Part shown: positions 54,801 through 61,300 of the stretch, piece by piece
How positions within the stretch are numbered: position 1 is the stretch's first letter
Layout of the letters: the number at the start of each line of letters is the position of its first letter
Origin: JAVBQJ01 sp031549115
GTDB lineage: Bacteria > Verrucomicrobiota > Lentisphaeria > Victivallales > Victivallaceae
Direction of reading: 5' to 3'
Length of the DNA: 64,000 bases
Assembly: GCA_031549115.1 (NCBI GenBank)
Contig: JAVBQJ010000019.1
Coordinates: 1-64,000, forward strand
Position numbers and translations under genes: made by a program
The notes under the pieces: generated by a model
What the model saw: the letters and a program-made list of their open reading frames with translations, nothing else
The model's database searches: none
What the model was told of the DNA's origin: nothing

Positions 54801-57800
54801 GCCATCGGCATGTCACTGAGCAGTGTCGATATTCACGACAGCCGCTTTGTCGGCAACAACGCGTTCCGGCGCGGCGGAGCCATCGGAACTGTCTACGGGT
54901 ATTATGGCGGCATAATGTATGGCAATATGGAGCGCAATGTGAAGCTGACCAACTGTCTCTTCTGGCGCAATCAGGCGGTGGATAATGACTCCGACATCAA
55001 CTTGGAGAGCGAGTTCGATTGTGAAATGATCAACGTCACTATCTATGGCGGCAATGCAGTGAAGGGCGAAAGCTGCAACTTCACCGGCAATGTCACCATT
55101 CTGAACTCGATCATCGATGGTGTGATGGCCTACAATAAAAATAAGGGGCTGTCGGTTAATTACAGTTGCATTTCCTCCGCGGATATGACCGCAATCGGAC
55201 AAGGGAATCTTTTCACGAATCCGGGTCTGGCGCAGGATGGGTATCTGTTGATGACCTCTCTCTGCATCGACGCCGGAACCATGGATGGAGCTCCGGCACG
55301 TGATATCGACGGCGTGGCGCGTCCCGCCGGTGACGGCGTGGAATTGGGCTGCAAGGAAATGATCGACTCCGACGGCGACGGGCTGCCGGACGGCTGGGAA
55401 ATCCGCTACGGCTTGAATCCGAATGATCCGAGCGACGCCATGGAAGATGCCGATGGCGACGGCTTGAGCAACTATGAAGAATATTTGCTTGGCACCGATC
55501 CGACCAATGCGGACTCCGATGGCGATGGCATTTCCGACGCGGAAGAGCTGGCCAACGGCTATGATCCGGTGCGTTATACCAGGATGTTCTATGTCGATGA
55601 CGCCCGTCCCAATGACGCGGGGAATGCGCTGACTCCGGCAACGGCGGCGAAAACGCTTTTCGGCGGTCTTGCCAAAGCCTTGTCGTACAGCGGCGAAGCG
55701 GTGATTTTCGTGGCGCCGGGACGTTATATCGGTCCGGAAAACGCCGGATTGGATTTCAAGGGCTTCGACGTCAAAATGAAATCCACCCACGGCGCACTGG
55801 CCACCTTCATCGACCTGCAACGGAACGGCCGTTTCCTGGAACTCAAGTCGGGCGAAGCGGCCGGAACCGCGATCCAGGGTTTCACCATCCGCAACGGCAA
55901 CGCTTCGGGCGGAGCCGCGATCTCGGTGAGCAAGGCCAACCTGGCGATCCGCGATTGCATCATCGAGGATAACCTGATTTCCAATACCGCGGCGGTCTTC
56001 ATCGACTTCGGCACGCTGGATGTGGTGAATACCATGTTCCGGGACAACGCGGATGCGCCGTGGCGCACCGGCGGAGCCTTGAATATCGGTGCTTCCGGTT
56101 ATGCCCGGATCATGAATTCCACCTTTATTCAGGATCCGCAGATCACCAGCGCAATCATCACCAATTCCGGTACGCTCGAACTGACCAACGCGATTGTGGC
56201 CGGCGCAATATCCGGACAGCGGCCGACAGTGAATTATTCCTTCACGAAGGATAATTACACCTCCATCGGACAGGGGAATCTGACCGGCGACGCCGGCGTC
56301 ACTCCCGCCGGATTCCTGAAGCCTGGCTCTCCCTGCATCGATGCCGGCACCGCGACCAATGCCCCGGCAAGCGACCTCTACGGCATTGCACGGCCGCAGG
56401 GGCTGAAGATCGACCTCGGTTGCGAAGAGTTCCTGGATGCCGACAACGACGGCATCAGTGACGCCTACGAGCGCTACTGCGGCAAGGATCTGGAGCCGGA
56501 CGCGGACGATGACGCAGACGGAATCAGCAACCTGCAGGAATATCTCCTCGGGATCAATGCCATGAAGGCCGATTCCGATGGCGATGGCATGCCGGACGGC
56601 TGGGAAGTCCGTTATGGGCTGAATCCGCGTTACAACGACGCGCTGGAAGACCTCGACGGCGACAAGCTGCTCAATATCGAGGAGTACCTTGCCGGTACCG
56701 ATCCGTCCAATGTGGACAGCGACGGCGACGGGAAGGATGACTATTGGGAAGTGAAGATGGCCTTCTCGAACCCGATTTTGGCCGACTTTGTCGAAGGTGA
56801 AGATGTGCTGCTGACGATAAACGGCAACAGCTTCTCCAACAGCATGGGCGGCTGGGAAGCCGAAGGCACGGTGGCGTTCCCGCGGGATCGTCGCGGCTGG
56901 CTCGAATATTCGGCCAACATTCCGGTCGGCGGCATCTTCCTGATTGAGTTGGAAGCCACGCAGCGCGGCAGCGGTTCGGCGGACTTCATCGTCGACTGCC
57001 ATATCGACGGCGCTTTCAGCGCGACGCAGACCTTCAAGGCGACCGCCGGAACGGCTGCGACGGTACGGTATTTCATGCCGATGGTGAACCGCGGCATGCA
57101 TACCATCCGCTTCAGTTGGAACAACGTCTACCGGAACGCGGTGCTGCAGATCAACAAAATCCGTATCATCAAGCTGCACGGCGTCGACACCGACGGCGAC
57201 GGCATCGACGACTGGATGAATACCCGTGTCGACCACATGAGCACGGTAATTATTCCGGATGGCAGCCAGACTTCGCCGGTCTGCATCGAAGGTGGCAACG
57301 CGGCGTTCATCGAACACATCGCGCTGGCCGGTTACTACGTCGCGGACGGCGGCAATGCCGGCACACCGTCGACACACCGCATCGCGTATAACTCCTGGTA
57401 TGCCGATTTGCCGCTCAATCCGGCCGGCGACAACACGATCTCCGTGGCTGTCACCTACCAGAACGGCGCCAAAACGGTCACCGGAAATGTTGCTTGGACG
57501 AAGACCGATATCATCGCGCAGGAGGCGATTGAAATCCGCCAGAACGATTCCCTGCGGCTCGGCGCCGATCTGCCGGAGGGTTTCTCCGGCAGCGCCTCCC
57601 TGACTGTGGAGGGCGAAAGCTACGACATTTCCAATGGCGAAGTCGTGATCCACAAGTTCGAAAATCCCGGCACCGTACCTGCGGTTGTTCAGTTGACTCC
57701 AGCGGTCGGCGCGGTGGAAGAGTACGTCCTGACTGTCGCCGTGGAGCGTGGCAACTTCAACGGCGATCCGGTGGCTTACGTCGGACGCAGCCGCACCTGG

Positions 57801-58283
57801 AGCAATCCGGAGCTGACGATGGATTCGCTGGTCGAATTCGACCGTGACATCCCGATCACCGAAACGACCTGGGGTCACTTCAACCGGACGTTCTCCATTT
57901 CCGGCAGCACCCGACTCAAGGGATACGGGACTTCGCGGTTGTTCGAAAACGGTCCGGTGCTGGATTACACCACCATCCGGATCATGACCGCCACTTCGCA
58001 CGTGGCCGATGGTCACCACCAGCAATTGGCCGACTTCGGCGACGGCACCGGCCTGTACGGCGGGTACGTGATCGTGGAAGAGGTGGTGCCGGGGCTGCGG
58101 GTGCTGGTCACCCTGACCGGTTCGAATACGGTGTTTGAAGACGGAACGCGTAGCAAGTGGTTTGAGGCCAGCCAATTCGATTTGAATGGCGAGTTGCATT
58201 ACAGCTTCCTGTCCGGTCGGAACTCCACCAATTGCCAGAGCGTTTCGCTCTACCACGGTGATACTCTGATCGCAACATTCTGA
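42810..58283 (+). CDS. Giant 5,157-aa exported beta-helix / calcium-linker repeat protein
   Basis: The start is well defined: GGAGGGGG seven bases before ATG, then a signal peptide (FAWSFLLAAGLLVCAQVQA). The body, to about residue 4640, is ten modules of about 470 residues. Each has a linker of Asp-rich thrombospondin-3/dockerin-like calcium repeats (DSDGDGIPD...NLAEY...DTDGDGISD), the phrase TRxIYVDxANGxDxxxGLTxAxAKKTI, a right-handed beta-helix with many NCxFxxN-type rungs, and a closing SPCIDAG...DIxGxxRPxG...DIGCxEF as in choice-of-anchor Q proteins. The last module is about 110 residues shorter. After about 4650 come a beta-sandwich region (WLEYSANIPVGG...) and further beta domains that I cannot name. 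No enzyme motif is seen. It may be a stalk, adhesin or polysaccharide-binding surface fibre. It shares its transcript with RHS2. Confidence 0.88.
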   Translation: MKSTLAKFAWSFLLAAGLLVCAQVQAETDTDNDGIPDSRELELGYNPAVPTRIIYVDATRSDDSGDGLTEATAKRTIKAGVNAAKVANYENVVLVKPGTYTGTDNSAIEFGAYNIKLRSTGGAAVTRVEVPVSTRFLTVQNTPTAADSWCEGFTFTTNNLTASSGLIYVANAGITIRNNKFVDVTYNGSAGAIYASGATNVTVDNCDFSNIRLSSMYPMGGGAVNLGGGVYTFNNCNFTNNYGYNAGAVYLQGTMTATPVPANVTMNACRFVDNTVSYSGGAIYVSYAGNLTLNNCLAYNNRSAQSGSFLYSGTSAGTSANNVVLNHCTVFNNFAATGSDINTGNTFTMKNSVFQGTFTGTPTSVNNSCTSVDCSTYGSGNITADPLLTPVGWLTTGSPCIDAAGSDSELAVDLAGQARPQGAASDMGCYEFLDSDGDGIPDVIELAAGMDPFDASDANGDADNDGLSNLQEFLYGTDPGNADTDGDGIPDKVELDSGYNPLKYTKVVYVDAARPDDTGDGLTLATAKKSIKAAATVLIGSGYENVIMVKAGTYSGVNNRDLDFNGTNIMVRSMDGAAATVVDLEKTGRFLTLQKGESLDTLIEGFTFVNGTSSGNGTVLYITASQATVRNCVFKNNSAGTLTGMPGMGAYYTAAISASGKPIVIESSDFINNCSFGSSGGNAGALYLQTGAHATVKNSNFIGNYGYTGGAIYTQGANLTVDGSRFTGNWSQSNGGAISTSSGYGSSGTIYPVVKITNSLLLNNKAKTNYSDLYFYTGTVAELMNVTISGGTTVGGKIADFEGNTVIQNSILNGAVTIRTSGITFVANNNCVREDWSSRGSNNLNTDPGLTGGGYLLSGSPCIDAGLNSGAPAKDIDGVLRPAGGAVDIGCQEFVDSDGDGIPDNIEIAAGLNPEDASDAALDKDGDGIANLAEYQLGSNINNADTDGDGISDQDERSLGYNPLVYTRVIYVDGANGNDGNTGLTPAQAMKTIQAAVTASKNPAYENVIKVAAGTYSGTGNNAIDFGGFDIKLQSIDGAAATIIDLGKTARFLELKAGESAAASWLEGFTIKNGYATNYGLAIYLANAGLTIRDCVFQDNTYGQPGVSGSGPSAIVYATGAPVRIINTSFINNHLFTSGTSAGALYLGTNAHSELTGCKFTGNYGYAGGAIYASGVTLNITDSRFVANWSQSNGGAISTSSTTTVVNMTNCLLLNNKAKTNYSDLYFYNGTVANLKNVTISGGTTAGGKIADFEGNTTVRNSILNGSVAIKTSGITFAANNNCVREDWSTRGSGNLNTDPMLTGGGYLLSGSPCIDAGIETGAPAKDIDGVLRSAGGAVDIGCQEFVDSDGDGIPDNIEIAAGLNPNSAADAMLDKDGDGIANLTEYQLGTSINNADTDGDGISDADELALGYNPLVFTRTIYVDGANGNDNNTGLSLSQAKKTIQAAVTASKHPVYESVIKVAAGTYSGTGNHTIDFGGFDMKLQSIDGAATTIIDLGKTARFLDLKTGETSAGSWLDGFTVKNGYAASSGMAINLSSAGLSIRNCVIRDNVYGQAENSTPVYGGPSGAVYASGMPVKIINTRFLNNQVFTTSMGGMGGGAGALNLGSGAHLEMDNCEFTGNYSYSTGAIYVGGVQANIRSTVFAGNTSNSNGSAIYYGYSYGLPGGTTLNPELNLTNCLFRNNTSTADYSDIYVPSTATTKIVNSTFFGGAAKKGIINLEGNTTVTNSIVEGVVTVKSGIQMNASYNCTTNSWSTYGAGNITVDPMLTPAGFLIAGSPCIDAGTNTGAPAVDIHGTARPHNSVTDIGCMEFKDSDGDGIPDYFELQAGLDPNDPADAALDADNNGVSNLDEYLNGTSISSNDSDGDGISDQDELALGYDPLVYTKIIYVDAANGDNANDGLTAATAKLTLKAAISASKNPSTENVVQVAAGTYTGADNKNLDFGGYNIKLIGAGAALTVIDLQNDGRFLDLKTGETKASLVDGFTIRNGNVTTQGMAVNVVNAGLSIRNCVIENNTASAATGGYLYSSAALYASAGNVAVQNTRFINNRGIASGSSGGMGMGGGNAGAMYLTGSSNVSIDGCEFIANKGYNAGAVYQYGANVTVRDSKFIGNIADSLRIVGSNGTTTPQAAGVFYLSGSGGMPGTSATGLVIENSLLLNNRGLTDYSDIYVSSGCTLKMVHTTVTGTPGKLGSMYLASNAEFINSIITGNVVKSATTIAITAQNNCVNADWSANGSGNINAVPMLTANGHLLSGSPCIDAGFSVSMAADLDGNVRPFGSASDIGCYEFADSDGDGMPDSWEIAHGLNPNDASDAGLDSANDGISNLDKYRYSLKPNQTDSDGDGFTDAMELAAGWDPATYTRVVYVSPSGSDGNDGLSAANAKLTIQAALLAARDARYENVVQLAAGTYSGEGNKALALDGWDVKVVGAGADLTVIDLGGDARFLELKAGETRRGSLLEGITVKNGFAESQGMALNISDAGMTIRDCVFRDCVVGSPETVSGSPMGGSYQSSVIFIDKNSDVGITGTVFTNNRVYAGGYGGMGSGNCGAVYASGGSTVDLANDQFVGNFGYSAGALYIAGGVVNAESCRFIKNESNGNGAVANLSYSYSMPGSSTAVSTLNMTNCIALSNRTQTDYADFYVNSGAILKLTNVTLHGGTGKLGSIYNGGASTFLNSIIRGKTVQAASGATFAAGYCCSPDNWSAFGSGNISVDPMLTRAGYLLAGSPCIDAGTNAGAPAKDIDGVARPAGTAADMGAQEFVDSDNDGIPDNFEIAAGLNPNSAADASLDKDNDGVNNLDEYRNGTDIAKADSDGDGIDDGVEIANGYNPLLPTRIITVDGTAGNDAADGLTAATAKKTIAAAILVAKDSGYENVIVVAPGTYSGDGNQALTFGGYDIKLRGRDGAATTIIDLGGTARFLELTKNESLGSWVDGFTFRNGTATSQGMVISLTNAGLTVKNCIFEDNVAGSPTAPDTGPGNYLYQCAPIYAGASQLVVENSRFDGNRVYTNNSYGGGMGGSGNAGGLYLASGTKARIDGCEFFGNLAYDVGAIYVSGATVDITGSRFTENVANSKRITGSYGTTTPAGAAVLYVVSGYTPMSSGNSRVSMTNCLLLNNRALTDYSDIYLSANSALELMNVTVSGMPGAMGSAYIAGAADIQNSIFSGNVVLAATGATLTANNNAVSADWSAYGDGNLTVDPMLTPAGYLIAGSPCIDAGLNTNAPAADIHGVARPHNGVVDIGCQEFVDSDGDGIPDYFELQAGLNPNDPSDAGQESGNSGISNLDKYLNGTAIGSDDSDGDGISDADEIAAGLNPLLRTLVVYVDAANGDDGNSGLTAALPKKTIASAVALTQKPGWESVVYVAPGTYTGSGNRNIDFGGWNVKLIAPEGAASTIIDLESSGSFITLKSGENQDSWLVGFTIGNGNVATGGMAVTVNGAGLIIRDCVFRDNTAQPAGVNTYIYDCATVHVTKSPVKIINTKFINNRILNSTSMGGMGMGSGTSGALSLNSGSQIEIAGCEFRGNSAYSSGAMSVSGAHVNVTDSRFVANMSTASGAVCNVSYGYYGMGGSTDGVVTFTNCIMLNNASTGDYADFQVGYNSRINLLNVTCAGGRAKKGVAQVYGTLSLVNTILPGTVTVEKNAVFGAVNSCSSSDWSAYGSGNIVAEPLLTANGYLQKGSPCIDAGTDTGAPAVDIDGVPRPSGMATDIGAQEFVDSDDDGIPDNVEIAAGLNPNDPSDALSDKDGDGLSNLAEYLMGTNINGGDSDGDGMSDADEIALGYDPALYTRVIYVDAVNGSDSASGMTAAAAKRTIGAAITVSQTGAYENVIRLAPGVYAGEGNRKLSFNGYDMILEGADAATTIIDLENAGRFLELKSGETLKSRLTNLTIRNGYSASYGMAVSLTDSQLQIWNCVFSGNRSGVPGGGKDADGNYGGSSSAAIYAANRPIIIKNTKFQDNASFSGSSYGSGNNAGAIFLNGTQGTSIEKCEFLNNTGDIGAIGMSLSSVDIHDSRFVGNNAFRRGGAIGTVYGYYGGIMYGNMERNVKLTNCLFWRNQAVDNDSDINLESEFDCEMINVTIYGGNAVKGESCNFTGNVTILNSIIDGVMAYNKNKGLSVNYSCISSADMTAIGQGNLFTNPGLAQDGYLLMTSLCIDAGTMDGAPARDIDGVARPAGDGVELGCKEMIDSDGDGLPDGWEIRYGLNPNDPSDAMEDADGDGLSNYEEYLLGTDPTNADSDGDGISDAEELANGYDPVRYTRMFYVDDARPNDAGNALTPATAAKTLFGGLAKALSYSGEAVIFVAPGRYIGPENAGLDFKGFDVKMKSTHGALATFIDLQRNGRFLELKSGEAAGTAIQGFTIRNGNASGGAAISVSKANLAIRDCIIEDNLISNTAAVFIDFGTLDVVNTMFRDNADAPWRTGGALNIGASGYARIMNSTFIQDPQITSAIITNSGTLELTNAIVAGAISGQRPTVNYSFTKDNYTSIGQGNLTGDAGVTPAGFLKPGSPCIDAGTATNAPASDLYGIARPQGLKIDLGCEEFLDADNDGISDAYERYCGKDLEPDADDDADGISNLQEYLLGINAMKADSDGDGMPDGWEVRYGLNPRYNDALEDLDGDKLLNIEEYLAGTDPSNVDSDGDGKDDYWEVKMAFSNPILADFVEGEDVLLTINGNSFSNSMGGWEAEGTVAFPRDRRGWLEYSANIPVGGIFLIELEATQRGSGSADFIVDCHIDGAFSATQTFKATAGTAATVRYFMPMVNRGMHTIRFSWNNVYRNAVLQINKIRIIKLHGVDTDGDGIDDWMNTRVDHMSTVIIPDGSQTSPVCIEGGNAAFIEHIALAGYYVADGGNAGTPSTHRIAYNSWYADLPLNPAGDNTISVAVTYQNGAKTVTGNVAWTKTDIIAQEAIEIRQNDSLRLGADLPEGFSGSASLTVEGESYDISNGEVVIHKFENPGTVPAVVQLTPAVGAVEEYVLTVAVERGNFNGDPVAYVGRSRTWSNPELTMDSLVEFDRDIPITETTWGHFNRTFSISGSTRLKGYGTSRLFENGPVLDYTTIRIMTATSHVADGHHQQLADFGDGTGLYGGYVIVEEVVPGLRVLVTLTGSNTVFEDGTRSKWFEASQFDLNGELHYSFLSGRNSTNCQSVSLYHGDTLIATF
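42884..56760 (+). repeat. Ten tandem modules of about 1.4 kb inside the giant gene
   Basis: The CIDAG box (TGCATCGA) lies at about 44008, 45393, 46749, 48150, 49583, 50994, 52449, 53850, 55263 and 56334. Spacings are 1385, 1356, 1401, 1433, 1411, 1455, 1401, 1413 and 1071 bases. Modules 2 and 3 are the closest pair (whole phrases such as NNKAKTNYSDLYFY and the flanking DNA are almost the same), while 1, 9 and 10 are more diverged. The repeat can expand or shrink by recombination and is at risk of assembly collapse. Confidence 0.88.
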
Positions 58284-58322
58284 TGAAATGCATAAATAAT
58301 ATATACGAAAAAGGAACGAAAA

Positions 58323-61300
58323 ATGCGCAACTCCAAACTTCTCATCGTCTTCGCCTTGCTCGGTATCGTCGGCGGCTGGCTGCTTCAGGCAGCCAACCTG
58401 CCGTGCCAGGATGGTTCCTGTACTGATTTATGTGAGTGCTCGGGAAGTGGCGGCAGCGGTCCCGGCGGCCCTGGAGGTCCCGGCGGTCCAGGCGGCCCCG
58501 GAGGTCCCGGTGGACCCGGAGGCCCTGGAGGCCCTGGACCTGGACCCGGACCTGGCGGTCCGCCAGCCCCACCCACCCCTCGGCCCGTCACATATTCCAT
58601 TCCCGTCACGGCAAACGTGGACAGCGTTTCCATTACAATGCGATTCGGCCGGCCGGCGAATGAAAATATCAGTGTAAACGGGCGGTTCAGCATTTACAGC
58701 CAGAAGCCGTCCTCGGTGATTTTCACTCCGCAGGGGTTACAGTATCGCAGCCTTTTGCTTGACCGGATCAAGATTGCGGTGTTCAAAGAGGACAACGCGC
58801 TTACCCATACCGATTTTACCGTTGCGGACAGGGGGGCGTCGATGAATACATTGCCGTCGCCGTCGCTCAGCGGCGGCAGTTACAACAGCCAGTACGGCGA
58901 TTATCTTGGAAGCGGACAGGTTGCCGGTACGGGCAGCGCGAACTCCAGCGGAACCTTGTGCGGCCGTTGCGGCCGCTACCATTCGGATATCCCTGCCGAC
59001 GCGGCGGGGCAAGTGAAGTTGGCCGCTGACAAAAATGAAAGCTACACGTTCAATTTTTTGCAGACGACGGGAAGCGCGAAACTTTCCGGTAGCAAATATT
59101 TCCAGAACTACCGCATGGAAATGGTGGACTCTTACGGTCGCCAGACCACGACGCCGATGGCGGCCCCGGTGGCTTCCGGAGGCTCGGCGCAACAAGGTAT
59201 GGCGGCTCCTCTGGCCGCTCCCGCCGTTACTCCGGCGCCCGCAATGGCCGCTCTGCCGCCATTTCTGCGGGGTGTAACGCCGCAGATTCCGCAGGAGGAA
59301 CAGGAGCAGCCCGGCGCCGCTGCGTACTTCAATATGTACATCGGCAACGGTTACTACATGTGTTACTCCGCGACGACCGGGGAGGTGATCGGCATGATGA
59401 CACCTGCCGGCCGTACCATCACGCCGGACTGCGCGACAGTCGGTTTGGATCTGGTCTATGACGAATCGGCCAACGTGCGGCAGGTGTGGAGTAAGGCTGA
59501 CGGCTTGGCGGACGTTGTCGTCACCGAAATCGGCGTCAGCTATGAAATCCGCGTTTACCCGCCGAGCCAGGTTGGTTCGAAGGTCAATGGACTTTATACA
59601 TTCAACGGCTCCCCCTATCAGACCTTGCGCATCGAAAACCCGAATCCGGGACAGAACAGCCGTGTCAAGATGACAAAAACCGTCAACGGCATAACCGAAG
59701 TGACGATGTTTGAATACAGCTCCACCCAGGACGCCTGGATGATGAATGCTCCCGATGGACTGGAAGTGGTTTCACAAACCGCCACCTGGGACTACTCCAA
59801 TACGGTCAATACAATCAGCGAAGTAATCAAAACCGCCTCCGGTGAAATTGCGGAAAAGAGTTCGAAGGTGATGCGCCGCTATACCTTCGGCGAACGTCCG
59901 GTTTCGGTGACACTTGACCCCGACGGCGCCAATCTGCGTACGTTATACACTTACTACACCAACAAGTCCGAACCGGGCAGTTACGGGCGACAGGCTTCGA
60001 TCAGTTACCCCGACGGTTATTGGGAAACGTACCAATACGATGCCGACAGCCGGGTGATTCTGACCGTTTCCCCGTGGCTGAACGCCGCATTCAATTCGGA
60101 AGCCTCCAAGGCGAAAGCCGTTTACCAGAGCTTTGCGCCGCTTGATTCACGTGATAAGGTCGAAGCCGACGACACCCGTCCACGTACTCTGGAAGAAAAA
60201 ATCCTCGGCATTACCACGAAAAAGGAATTTCAGGCTTTCTACTTCGACGAGAATAACGCCTATGTGGAAATCCACGAAGTGGCCATCCGTCAGGATGCCC
60301 AATACGGCGACGCCGACAACCTGCGTACCGAAACGCGCTATTATCCGCGCGGTACCAGCGATTCCCCGACCGCCGGCCGCTTGAAGTCGATTCTCTATCC
60401 GAACAAGACGATGGAAACCTACGCCTACGAATACGGCAATTGGAACGTGAACGCCAATCCGGCGAACAGCACCTTTACGCCATCCTCAAGTGGCAGTGCA
60501 ACACGCATGACCGTGACTTACGGCACGGAAGAACACCCGGAAGGCGTCGCCTTTAAGTCCACGCGGAGTACGACGATCTACAACAACGTCGGCAATGTCG
60601 CATATATGGAAACCTACGTTTATACCGGTGAAGGCTATGAACGTTTCAATTGGACGGCGGCGCTTTTTGACAATCTGCAGCGAACAACCAGTGTGGTGAA
60701 ATCCAACAATGAAATCACTGATTACACCTGGACTTGTTGCAATCTGGCGTCAAAGACGATGCCCGACGGCACACAGTATACCTACGAATATGACGCGCTG
60801 AAACGCAAGATCAAAGAAACCAAACTGGGATATGGCGACCAATCCGATCTCGTGACGACCTATACTTATGACGCTCAAGGGCGCACTTTGTCCACTACTG
60901 TTTCTGGCGGTGACCTCAGTATGACCTCAAGCAATGTTTTCAATTATGCCGGTCAACTTACACAAAGTACCGATTTTACCGGATTCGTAACGAATTATTC
61001 TTATCTTGCGGGTAATAATGTCGGTAATAACTTGAAGGGCAAATCCGTAACAACAATGCAAGGCGATATCTCTACGATTGTTGAATCGTATTGCGATAGA
61101 AATTTTACGTTTAACGGTGGAAATGCTCAGGTTGCCCGGCATTTCAGCTATACGGTTTCTCCGGCGGGAGATATCACGACGAAAACGTCAATTGGCTCTG
61201 CGGACAGCGTCCATTGGCAATCGCAAAAAATCGGTTTGGCATATCGACAAATTGCCAAAGAACGTTCAGGCTATCAAGGAGCAGTATTGACCACGGAATA

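Noticed and set aside
42884..56760. Regular repeats considered as a CRISPR array
   Set aside because: The unit is about 1.4 kb and protein-coding in a single open frame; there are no short direct repeats with unique spacers.
54813..58256. A 1,147-aa minus-strand ORF opposite the giant gene end
   Set aside because: Antisense shadow of the same gene, with no recognisable domain or start site.
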